The notes under the pieces: generated by a model
What the model was told of the DNA's origin: nothing
The model's database searches: none
What the model saw: only the letters and a program-made list of their open reading frames with translations
Position numbers and translations under genes: made by a program
NCBI GenBank assembly: GCA_036023115.1
Contig: JAYKKT010000047.1
Span: 1,433,001-1,497,000, forward strand
Origin: Brasenia schreberi
Lineage: Eukaryota; Streptophyta; Magnoliopsida; Nymphaeales; Cabombaceae
DNA length: 64,000 nt
Direction: 5' to 3'
In this document: positions 48,528 through 58,885 of the stretch, piece by piece
Layout: every line of letters begins with the position of its first letter
Numbering within the stretch: the stretch's first letter is position 1

Positions 48528-48631
48528 CCCCTCGTTGCTCACGCTTTCTGTGTATAGGCTCTCTTCCCTTCCTTCCTCCTTCAATCTAAACCATAAAACC
48601 CATAACGTAACACGAGAGAGAGAGAGAGAGA

Positions 48632-50493
48632 ATGTGCAGGCCACCTTCTCCTTCCCCTTCGACTTATCTTCTTTCTCCAGACAAGTCCAATAACAATAAT
48701 CATCATCTCCCCATCAAAGCTACGTCTATTGACGATGACACCGAGGATTCTCGCGCTCTCCACCGATGGCCTTCTCCCTCTGAGGTAAAAAGAAAAAGGA
48801 AAAGAGAACTCCCCCCTCTCTCTCCACAATTGCTGAAGCCTGAAACAACAAATCAGAAGGAAAAACCAAAACCATTTCAAACCTCTATTTTCTTCGTCTC
48901 TGCTCAAGTGCGTACGCAATAAACTCGTGCGCCTTAGTCATTTATACACATGGATACAACGAAGGAAGGATTGAAGTTTTGAGAATTGAAGAAAAAAAAT
49001 AGAATTGATAGATAATGGTGAAAGCAAAGCATTAACATTACACTGAGTGAGTTTTTTATTGGGGAGTGCAGGTGGTAGAAGAGGTCAGATGCATCAGCAA
49101 AATCTCCGGCCCGACGATGATGACCGGCCTCCTGCTCTACTCTCGCGCCATGATCTCCATGATCTTCTTAGGCTACCTCGGAGAGCTTGAGCTGGCGGGC
49201 GGCTCGCTTGCGATCGGCTTCGCCAACATAACGGGATACTCCGTTCTCTCCGGCTTAGCCATGGGCATGGAGCCCATCTGCGGCCAAGCCTTCGGCGCGC
49301 AGCAGTGGAAGCTCCTCGGCCTAACTCTGCAGCGCACCGTCCTCGTCCTCCTCTCTGCCTCGCTCCCCATTTCCCTCCTCTGGCTCAATATGCACCGAAT
49401 CCTCCTCTGGTGCGGCCAAGACACGGCCATCTCTCTCACCGCTCACACCTTCACCCTCTTCTCCCTCCCAGACCTCTTTTCTCTCTCTTTGCTCCACCCT
49501 CTTCGTATTTACCTTCGCTCACAGAACATCACCCTCCCGGTGACCCTCTGCTCGGCGGCAGCCATTTTGCTTCACATTCCGGCCAACTTCTTCCTGGTCG
49601 TTTATCTGAAATGGGGAGTTTCCGGCGTCGCTCTCGCTTCGGCATGGACTAATTTCAATATGGTGGTGTTCGTAATTCTGTACCTGCGGTTTTCCGGCGT
49701 CTACCGTCGCTCTTGGATACCGCCGGGACGCGAGTGTCTGAATGGTTGGCCGTGCCTCCTGAGACTCGCAGTACCGACGTGCGTGTCCGTGTGTTTGGAA
49801 TGGTGGTGGTATGAATTCATGGTGGTGGTGTGTGGTTTGCTAGCTGACCCCAAGGCGACGGTGGCGTCAATGGGAGTTCTCATTCAGACGACTTCTCTCG
49901 TCTACGTATTCCCCTCGGCGTTGAGTCTGGGCGTGTCGACTCGTGTGGGGAACGAGCTCGGTGCGGGCCGGCCGGGGAGAGCTCGGATGTCCGGCGTGGT
50001 TTCGATGGGTTGCGCGGGCGCACTCGGGCTGTGCGCGATGGGTTTCGCCGTAGGGATGCGGCACAGGTGGGGCCGGCTCTTCACTTCGGACCCGGAGATC
50101 CTACGGCTGACGTCCGCCGCCTTGCCCATTGTGGGGCTGTGCGAGCTCGGCAACTGCCCGCAGACCACCGGGTGTGGGGTTCTGCGTGGTACTGCTCGGC
50201 CCAGCGCGGGAGCCAACATCAATCTGGGCTCATTCTACTGCGTAGGGATGCCGGTGGCGCTCGTGCTCGGGTTCGCCGCCGGTGTCGGATTCCGGGGGCT
50301 CTGGCTCGGCTTGCTTGCCGCTCAGTTCACCTGCGCTGTCGCCATGATGTGGGTGCTCCTCCGGACGGACTGGGTGGTTCAGGCCGGGCGGGCCAGAGAG
50401 TTGATGGCTAATGGATCCAAGGACGACGGTGGTGGCAGAGACGATGTGGTGGTAGCCATTACGGACGGTGGTGATGGTGTGGTCAGAGTTTAG
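48632..50493 (+). CDS. MATE/DETOXIFICATION efflux transporter (two exons)
   Basis: A cation-antiport efflux carrier of the plant DTX family, expected in an organelle, vacuolar or plasma membrane. Exon 1 is 48632-48784 (51 codons, start MCRPP) and exon 2 is 49072-50493. The 287-bp intron is GT-AG and phase 0; the product is 524 aa. Residues 1-51 are a polar N-terminal tail. The MatE repeats follow: first PMEPICGQAFGAQQ-like GMEPICGQAFGAQQ, then SLGVSTRVGNELGAGRP in the second half, and NCPQTTGCGVLRGTARP in the tenth-helix region. About twelve membrane helices fit the hydrophobic pattern. The motif set and the MC start resemble the DTX48-51 branch, whose members affect hormone, iron or organ-initiation phenotypes. 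The substrate cannot be inferred. Exon 2 is markedly GC-rich compared with its surroundings. The C-terminal tail is Asp/Gly/Val-rich. Confidence 0.93.
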
Positions 50494-51592
50494 GGTGAAT
50501 CTGAACCGTTGATGGACCGTGTTTGATGGGTGGAGGCATGTTGATTGCTTGTCTGTCTCTCCATGGTCCTTTTAATTTAATCCTTTTTGCGATTGAATTG
50601 GTGTAACATGTAAATTGTTATTGGTTGAGAGGAAGTATTTCTGTATTTGTATTGGAAAGATGTATTTTTATGATTTTTGATGCTTCGGAGGTAATTTGAA
50701 AGTCCCTTTGTACCTTTCACTTTCCGGTTGTTTGTGTCCTCTTCATACATCTCTTTTTCTCTCTCTCTCCAACCATTCCAATGTTCTCGAATAGGGAGAT
50801 TTTGAGATGCATGCTGCGGTCTCTTTCTCTCTCAATATATATAATAATATATGTGTGAAGAGAGAGAGCTAATCTTGAGAATACAAAACTTGATGAAAAT
50901 CAGTAAATTTATGGGACATAACTTTATCAAATTGTGTAGATTTTTTAGAAGAGAACTTTTCTTTCAAATTCCCCATAAAGCCATAGATATAAATGAATCT
51001 GTTTGGATGCAACGTTTTCTTACTGTTTTGGGCTAAGAGTGATAATGCCCTATATAAGTATTACCATTGACGTTACTCAAAGGTCTTAATCTGTCTTTTT
51101 AGTAGAGTTTATTTCAAAATTAACCCTAGGACCGCTTTTAATACATATTAAAAAGTAAAATTTTACGATCTCAATTTTTACCGAATATGAGGCCTATCAA
51201 TAGTGGGTTGTTGGAATTGGAACTGGAGTTTCAGTTCAATAGTTTCAACCCCACAATCAAACACCCCCACAGTTCTTTCCTACCATGATCACTCTTTCCT
51301 CTTTCTTTCCATCTACATTTCTCCCGCTCTCTCTTTGATAAAGAGATGTTTGGCATTTTAGTTGGAAATCCAAAAAGGAGTACCTATTTCACTCGTTCAT
51401 TCCACTACATATCATTTTGCCAAAATTTGAATTTCTAATATCAGCATAGTCTTTGCAACAAGTAAGCTTTTTCTCGTACTAGATGCGGTCGGTTGCATAA
51501 ATTCTTTATTTCCATAAGGCCTTATCATATATCATGCTAGCAATTAACTCAATATAAACTAGATCATTTTTTATTGTTTATTTCCAACACTT
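50494..51592. other. 3' flank of the MATE gene; no gene
   Basis: AT-rich sequence with TC and GA microsatellite scraps near 50.76-50.87 kb and a MITE end near 51.2 kb. No coding region seen. Confidence 0.5.
51204..51270. mobile_element. End of a GGGGTGTTTG-type MITE
   Basis: GTTGGAATTGGAACTGGAG and CAATCAAACACCCCC match the termini of the element at 28.07-28.25 kb. Only one end, or a shortened copy, is present. Confidence 0.4.
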
Positions 51593-52690
51593 TTATGGTA
51601 GTTCTCTTTTTCTTTTAACATTTTCACAATCTAGTTTTTCATTTCTTATGGAAGCGTCCTTGGGTCGTCTTTTTATACGTCTAAACCATCTTAAATGATT
51701 TTTCCTCATTTTATTCTCTATTGGTATTACTCCCAATTTGTTTCTAATAACCTCATTATGTATAAGGTCTTCCTTAGTGTAACTGTCCATTTATCTCAAC
51801 ATCTTCATTTCTTATACATATATCTTTTGCACATGTTATTATTAATTGTCCAACACTCAGAACCATAAAATATAGGAGGTATAAGTGTTGCTCTATAATA
51901 TTTACCTTTCAACTTCAATGATATCTTCTTATCATATAGAATACATAATGCCCCTCTCTATTTTAACCAACCGGCATTAATTTTATACGTAACATCTCCA
52001 TCAATTTTTTTATCATTTTGAAAAATTGACTCTAGGCATTTAAAACTTTCCTTGTAAGGAATGCATTGTGCGTCAATCTTAATTTTTATGTCTTCTAAAG
52101 TACCCAAATAATCAAACTTATATTCCATATATTATGTCTTTATTCTACTAAGTAAGAAGTCTTTACTTTCTAATGTTTCTCTCTATAGTTCCAATTTCCT
52201 ATTAACCTTTTCCTTAAGCTCATCCACTAACACAATGTCATCTATAAATAACACACACCATGGTTCATTAACCTCATACGTCGATAATTCGCACAATTCT
52301 GAATGTCTTCTTGTTCTTATATATGGTTATAAGTGTACTCGCTCTCCATTCCTCGAGCATCTTTCGGGTGCTCCATATTTCATTAAAAGTCTTATAAGCC
52401 AAGTGAGCCCCATCTCTCTTAAGATTTTTCATACTTCTATAGGAATATTGTTTAGTCCTACATATTTACCAACCTTCATATATTTGAGAGCTTCTTTGAC
52501 TTCATTTTTTGAATGAGCTGATAGAAATTGCATTTTATATACTTTTATGATTTGATTAATTCTCCTAAACTAATACTACTATCTGTATTGTCATTAAAAA
52601 AGTTACACAAATAATTTTTTCTTCTATTTTTTATATCATCATTCGTCACTAGAATATTATCATCCTCATCTTTGATGCATCTAATATAAT
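51593..52690 (-). mobile_element. RTE-like LINE fragment B with internal deletion
   Basis: The minus strand begins with VKEALKYMKVGKYVGLNNIP and IEVWKILRE near 52.5 kb, then IQNCANYRR at about 52.3 kb. It then jumps directly to [15 protein letters not shown] (FADD with isoleucine for alanine), and ends with IRNKLGVIPIENKMRKNHLR and WFRRIKRR (51.6-51.8 kb), the C-terminal signature of the family. The block between NYRR and FIDD, about 100 aa in fragment A, is missing. Broken frames. Confidence 0.85.
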
Positions 52691-54180
52691 CTTTGCATTG
52701 AAACTAAATACTCAATTTTGTGCAATTGCAAACAAATTATGTGTCCATGTTCATTCACATAGTTTGGTTAATCAACATGAGCATTGGCATTCTTCGATCC
52801 ATCGGTTGGTTTTTCCTACTTCAATGCTCAATGAGCCGTGGGTTTTGATCCATTATTTGATACTACTATTAATGAGATTTTCTTTGTTTGTATAAACTAG
52901 TTATTGCTTCACATTCCCTCTTCCATCTTGCTTTATAAACCCTGGTCCATGCGCTCTTCATGCATGATCTTGATTTTCAAAAACAAGATTTCAATGTATT
53001 TGGCCCTTTAGACTTTAAACGCCTCTTTCACATGAATCTTCATACTATTGCTTTGTGCCCATGTCCATATCATAAGTACCAATGTCAACGGTCTTCAAAT
53101 CTTGCGTTGAATCATTTTTCATTGCAAAGATCATCCCAAAGCATAGTTTTTGTAAATGGGCGCTTTCGATCAGCAGAATGGGCACAGTGAATCAAAGCAC
53201 AAATGGTAGGATTCAAGAGAGAGAGAGAGTACGGGTGAGGATGTTTTGGTGAAACGAAATTTGGTTTTGTGTTTAAGGTTACTAAGAGAGCAAATAATAC
53301 CTTTATGATGTTTCTAATACAAGGTTCTGATTTTTATGCTCGCAATTTTAAGTTTCATTGTGCATCAAATACGTAATCTATTGTTGGTACAAAACTCAAT
53401 GCTATTGGACTCGATTTTAGTAAAAAAATTTAGCACCATCGTGAAGATGAGCAACATGAACTAATCCCAAGGGCTTTACATGGAAACATAAGTACCTTCT
53501 TTCCTCTCGTGTTGCTATTCTATTTATTAAAAAATCTCAACTATTAGTACCGATCACAAATCTAACACGGAGTCGTGATTACAAATTTATGTGGGTCTAA
53601 GCTAGCAGTTCTAGTACCAAAATCCTGGCACCATAAATTAAACACAACCTTAAGTGGCGGTATGGGTAATTTTAAAACATTAAGAGTAATTTCGAGACCC
53701 TTTTTAACGTTAGGGCATCATTGCTTATGAGCCAAAATACAAGGCACCCTATTCCTCTACCAAGTGGATGGTGGATAAATAGGCAAAGTCTGACAAGAGG
53801 GAACGTCGTTAGGACCAGAAATAGAAACTACGGACAGTAGTTTCTCATCCTGTGTTAAATGGTCAAGGAATGGCCGTCGTTCTTGATATTGCTATCCACC
53901 TGCCGCTCCCTTGCAAATTCTTGTTGCAATGATTCAACTTCTGCATTTAACGTTGTAAGTGTGCTCCATGATCCATTTGTCTCGACGGGTATATATATAT
54001 ATATATATAGAAAGAGAAAACATGTTATGAACATTATATATATAGTTGTACTTTATACATGAACAGACCTATACAATAATTTAATAAGTTTATTTGCCGA
54101 ATTATACACTGTAAGTGCCATATATTGACATGTTAAACATAGTGAACCAAACTTGAACAGATGGTATTGTTTGGTTCTTT
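52691..54180. other. Gene-free region
   Basis: Holds the third copy of repeat R and a small TA/GA microsatellite near 54.0 kb. I recognise nothing else. Confidence 0.45.
53350..53645. repeat. Dispersed repeat family R, copy 3
   Basis: AAGTTTCATTGTGCATCAAA at the start, then CTTTCCTCTCGTGTTGCTAT, as in the copies near 0.17 and 25.14 kb. The three copies share order but are strongly diverged. Confidence 0.45.
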
Positions 54181-54198
54181 TTTATAATTTATAATAGT

Positions 54199-54275
54199 TT
54201 GGCTTGGCCCTTTCTCTCTCTCTTTATATATATATATTTTGGCTTGGCCCTTTCTCTCTCTTTATATACATATAC

Positions 54276-54318
<43 letters not shown>
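54199..54318. repeat. 40-bp duplication and TC/TA microsatellite
   Basis: TTGGCTTGGCCCTTTCTCTC followed by a TC/TA run occurs twice in tandem, then a long TA tract. Confidence 0.8.
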
Positions 54319-54332
<14 letters not shown>

Positions 54333-54595
54333 AGTGATTGAACTATGTCCACTATTGATGCCGATCGATCTTTATTTTTTGAGAGCATAAATATAATAAT
54401 ATTTTCTTTTATATATATTTTTTATTTTAAAAGTTAAATTATATCACTAAAAAATATACATATATATATGTGAGTGATTGAACTATGTCCACTATTGATG
54501 CCGATCGATCTTTATTTTTTGAGAGCATAAATATAATAATATTTTCTTTTATATATATTTTTTATTTTAAAAGTTAAATTATATCACTAAAAAAT
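54319..54595. repeat. Perfect 140-bp two-copy tandem duplication
   Basis: The block from GTGAGTGATTGAACTATGTC to ATATCACTAAAAAAT is present twice with a 140-bp period. I see no difference over about 125 bp, so the duplication is recent. Confidence 0.95.
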
Positions 54596-54879
54596 GATAG
54601 ATAAACATGAGTAGGCATGTCAGATGAGCATCATCTAATTTTTCATATATATATATTGAAGTGAAAAACGAACCTCGTTTTTCGATGCCTTTTACGATGA
54701 AGTAACTCAATGTTTTGTTGCTTGTGCACTATGTTTTATTGACTTAAACCATAAAGAAATGAGTAATATGTCATTGAAGTGTACAAATTGAAATAGATGA
54801 AAACCCACTTTATCTCACAGTATTTATTTTCTCACTAGCTACCAGACTACCCTCCACCAATGTCACACGCTAGCACTGC

Positions 54880-55235
54880 CGCCACCACTCACTGCTGCGG
54901 GCCTTAGCACCACCTCAACTCTATGCTACTTTTGCCACCACTTGCTGCTGTTGTCACCGGCCCAGCCTTTTCTGCCACCCATGGTTACCACTACATATGC
55001 CATTCTGATCACCATTACCACTATACATCACTGTCTTCACCACCATTTGCTGCCGCCTTCGCTATCACCATTTATGTTAGCCATCACCATCACCATCGTT
55101 ATCTGCCACCATCACCATCAAGACCATAGCTGGCTAACATCATCGCTTTCACCCCTCACCACCAACTTCCACCACCATCTCCTTCTACATCCACGTATAA
55201 CCATCATTTACCGCTGCCACCGTATTCTATGCACC
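54880..55235. repeat. CAC/CAT-rich low-complexity region
   Basis: Dominated by CCACCA, CATCAC and ACCATT triplets, with a (CATCAC)n core near 55.08 kb. It opens long His-rich frames that are artefacts of the composition. Confidence 0.7.
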
Positions 55236-55755
55236 ACTAAAATGATTCATTCAAACCCTTATTCTTTCTTTTATGTATAAAATAAATTCTCATCGTTTTT
55301 AAATATGCGTGCTCATTATGTTTTGCAATAAGTAAACACTTCTCCGACATGCATAAGCATTCTATCTTCTTCAACATTTAACTATTAATTTCACCGCTAT
55401 AAATTTAATTCTGATGCAATAATTGCGTCAACTATCTTCACAAGGCACATTATCGAGTTCCTGCAGACAAGACTATACCAGCCAACCAGATATATATATA
55501 ACCTCGACGTTGTCAACTTTTTTTATGCGCTTTTACTTTTCATGGAATCCGAGTATCATTTAAAAAATCAGAAGAATGTTTTATAAATGTAAAAGACACT
55601 CTTAATATATTAATGCCATTCAAAAGTAAAAGTAAGAATGTGTTATAACACATTCAAACATCATCCAAATATATATAATCCCGATCGTCTGATCAAAATG
55701 TTTGAATGCTTGTTACAACATTAGGGAATATGTCTTTAAGAGGACCCACACAAAT

Positions 55756-55765
55756 ATATATATAT

Positions 55766-55827
<62 letters not shown>
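55756..55827. repeat. (TA)n microsatellite
   Basis: About 70 bp of TA repeats with one phase slip. Confidence 0.97.
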
Positions 55828-55828
<1 letters not shown>

Positions 55829-56649
55829 ATCATGTCACCTCTTACATGTTCATTCATGCGTGTTCATTGTTTTTCCTCGCTTGAAAAAAAAAGAGTTTTC
55901 ATTTTAAGGATAATGTTATTATACATATGACTATATATATACATATGCATGCTTAGCTCCAACAAAATTGAATAAACACAATGTAATGACCGTCCATCTC
56001 ACTCTTCAACAGCAATCATGAGGTGGGAGTCAGTCTACATTCACGAAGGCGCGATTGTCAAGAAGTCAAATCCCAAAAGAAAAGCCAAGACTGAATGCTA
56101 GTGCAAGGAGATTGGGTGGAGTTTCTTCAGGGAGGTGAAGAACTGTAAAATGCTTCCTGCAGATAAGATAAAATGGCATGCAACAATAAAAGCAAGCAGG
56201 TTTAGTATGACGGGCACTAGGGAAAAGGGTGGTTACTCCGTGAGATGCAACGGTTAGAAATTCATAGGTCCGGCGTACCTCTTTCTTTTGAGTGCTCTTA
56301 AGATTTTGAACTAAGTAGTTTAATTTTGATGGCGGGATCTTAGAATTGTTCACTCCCAAGCGGGGCGGACTCAGGAATTTTTTGGGTGAGGTTCATTTAT
56401 ATTTCACGTAGACAAAACACTTAATAGACTCAAGAATTTTTTAGATTTCGGATGAAATATATTCCCCATTTCTTTCTATTATGGGTACGTACTTATCCCA
56501 AGGATCTCAAAGAAAGATCTTGTGAATTGGAATATACATTTTGGATCCAAAACTTTGTCTTAAGAGGATCGCAAGATTGTAATATTTAAACTCCAAATCA
56601 GAATCTTGACAACCATGATGACAAGGACAATGCATGTGCTTCTCAAAAT

Positions 56650-56760
56650 TTTTTATTCCTTTTATTACGAAAGGTGGCCGTGGCCTAAGATGCACACATC
56701 CAACCTCTTGAGAATCGAACTTCCACTTACAAGGTGGGAGTAAGAGAGTCTTATCATTAA
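56650..56760 (-). mobile_element. tRNA-like SINE, weak copy
   Basis: GAGAATCGAACTTCCACTTA (box B region on the minus strand) and a TTTTATTACGAAAGGTGGCC end resemble the family's 3' part. Confidence 0.3.
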
Positions 56761-57084
56761 TCTAAGGAACTAACTGTTAGCATGGCACATGATTACATAT
56801 GATTGAGTTCTACGAACAACTCCATTTAGTATGAAAAAGGTCGAGTTGTTGTTAAATTATTTACAAAGCAAGAGTCTTAAACTAGACCACTAACGCTGGA
56901 GTACCTTGCATTGCTTTGAACCTCTTGAACTTTTCCTCTCTCTCTCTCTCTCCTCCCTATACCCACATCACACGCACAGAGGTGGTGAACTGGTTGCTGG
57001 TGATGTATATTTCATTATCATCATACTCGCTAATGTAGCTGCTTTATTGTACACAACGAGAAGTTGTTACTATTTCCAGTTTTC

Positions 57085-57175
57085 TTTTTTCGTACTATGA
57101 TGAGGCAAGCTAGATGCACACCCTCGATATTGAACTCATGACCTTCAACTTGTGAATCAACTGAAATCTAGCTGA
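57085..57175 (-). mobile_element. tRNA-like SINE copy
   Basis: TATTGAACTCATGACCTTCA then ACTTGTGAATCA is the reverse complement of the box B region of the family; GATGCACACCC precedes it as in other copies. Confidence 0.5.
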
Positions 57176-57786
57176 ACATTCATTATATTGACACAAATCT
57201 ATAGTCCTCAAAATGAAAGGTGCCCAAGTTATTGGTATTTAAAAAAAGTTTCTAAATAGAGTTCCTCCATATAAATGCATGTATACATATACATGTACAT
57301 ATGTATGTATACGTTTATAACAAGAGAGAACTTTGGTTAAAATGTATGAATAAATTAATAATGAGTGATGGAATGGTTCGTTTGAAGTATAAGATCTGGC
57401 TTGAAAAGAAAAAGATAGTCAAATGATGTAATCATCGAGTGAGGAGACTACCTTTATGTAATTTACTTACAAAGATGACAAATTGTCATGTCGTTCTCAT
57501 ATGACAGAAAATTATAAAATAATCACCCTTAACAAAAACTTAATACTTTAAATACTAGTTTGTATAATAATTAATAAGCTGCAAATTGAAAGAATCGTGT
57601 CCTTGTATCCGAATCCTTTTCCTTGTCCGTGTTGGCCTGCTCCCAAATAGGCTTTGCAAGTGCAGCTTGGATTCAGACCAAGGCAGTCATTCACATGTAC
57701 AGTTTAGGTTCTCTTTCGTAGTATTTTTGAACTTTTAAAATTCGGTTTAGTTCTTATTGATATCTTAAGAGAATAATTTTATTCTG

Positions 57787-57888
57787 TTTTTGGTACCGGA
57801 GGCCTAAGAGAAGCCCCATGATGATGGAACTCATGACCTTCATATGTGAGTTGAACCCCTAGCCGGGTGAGCTATTATTGCTCGCTCT
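57787..57888 (-). mobile_element. tRNA-like SINE copy
   Basis: Minus strand: AGCTCACCCGGCTAGGGGTT (box A region), GTCATGAGTTCCATCATC (box B region), then GGGGCTTCTCTTAGGCCTCC. The order matches the copy at 58.13 kb, but the two are in opposite orientation only about 250 bp apart. Confidence 0.6.
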
Positions 57889-58130
57889 ACAATACAAGAG
57901 AATAGTTTTAAATATAAAAATTTTAAAAAAAATACAAGTTGTTGCACAAGTCGGTTGAGAGATGACTCATGTTAATGACTAATTAATACAAAGTGCTCAC
58001 ATATTAATAAAAGCTCACCAATTGGTGGGGGGTCAACATAACATGCCTTTCAAAGTTGTCACGACAAAAGTCATCAAAGCCATCAGCCATAGTCGGTCAT
58101 TTAGCTAATTAAGCACAACCTGTGAGCACT

Positions 58131-58232
58131 TAGAGCAATAGCTCACCTGGCTAAGGGACTTGACTCACAAGTTGCAGGTCATGAGTTTGATACCCGGAGC
58201 ATATAAATCTGGTTTAGACCTCCCCGTTGTAA
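58131..58232 (+). mobile_element. tRNA-like SINE copy (best preserved)
   Basis: TAGCTCACCTGGCTAAGGG (box A-like), ACTCACAAGTTGCAGGTCAT, GAGTTTGATACCCGGAGC (box B-like), then TTTAGACCTCCCCGTTGTAA. About 100 bp. The A and B boxes are spaced as in a tRNA-derived pol III promoter. Confidence 0.65.
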
Positions 58233-58564
58233 CCACACACACAACACTTCTACCAAGGGCTTCATGTCCTTCATTCATCGTGAGCAAAAGGAAGCTAAAG
58301 ACTCAATTTTGGTGAAGAAATCAATTGATATATAGAGGAATATTTCTGGTAAGGTTGTATCACACCAATGGCATAAATTATAAGGTTTAATACTACTGAA
58401 ATTTTGAATGATGCCTCTCTTTCTCATTAAAGAAGGACATTGGAAGGGTGCCTTTGTACTTAAATTGGGACTCAATTCCTTTGGGCATGATCCAGGTTGT
58501 GCATACACAGACCAATATGGGCCTTGAACCCGAGAGCCTTAACCTCAATTTTTATACAAATCTC

Positions 58565-58885
58565 TCAAACAGACACTTCAGCCAGTTCCGGTTTACTTGG
58601 AACCAAGAACTGAAACCAAACCGGGACTGAGCCAATTTATGTTTCGGTTTGATGCCCAAACTGTTCGAAACCAAGAAAATAATATAAAAACTTAAATTTA
58701 AAAATGAAAATATAAGGACCTGTCGATTCCAGTTTCAGACTAGTTCTGTTTTCATAGAAGGTGGAACCGGAACCGGAACCGAACCGAGTGATCTATGACC
58801 GGTCCAGTTTCAACTATTCCAAATTTAGCTGGTTCTTGGCCTGCTTCAGTTCTCATTGAAACCGCCTTAACCAGTTCGGAACCGG
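58565..58885. repeat. GGTTC/GAACC-rich dispersed repeat
   Basis: Includes CCAGTTCCGGTTTACTTGGA and GGAACCGGAACCGGAACCGA, with inverted counterparts around a short AT-rich centre. A member of the GGTTC-rich group. Confidence 0.45.

Noticed and set aside
49173..50411. Alternate-frame open frames over the MATE exon
   Set aside because: Shadows of the GC-rich MATE coding sequence.
54923..55280. His-rich open frames
   Set aside because: Produced by CAC/CAT triplet composition; no family resemblance and no splice or start context.
58131..58190. A tRNA gene
   Set aside because: Box A- and box B-like motifs are present, but no cloverleaf or anticodon stem can be drawn; it is one of many SINE copies.
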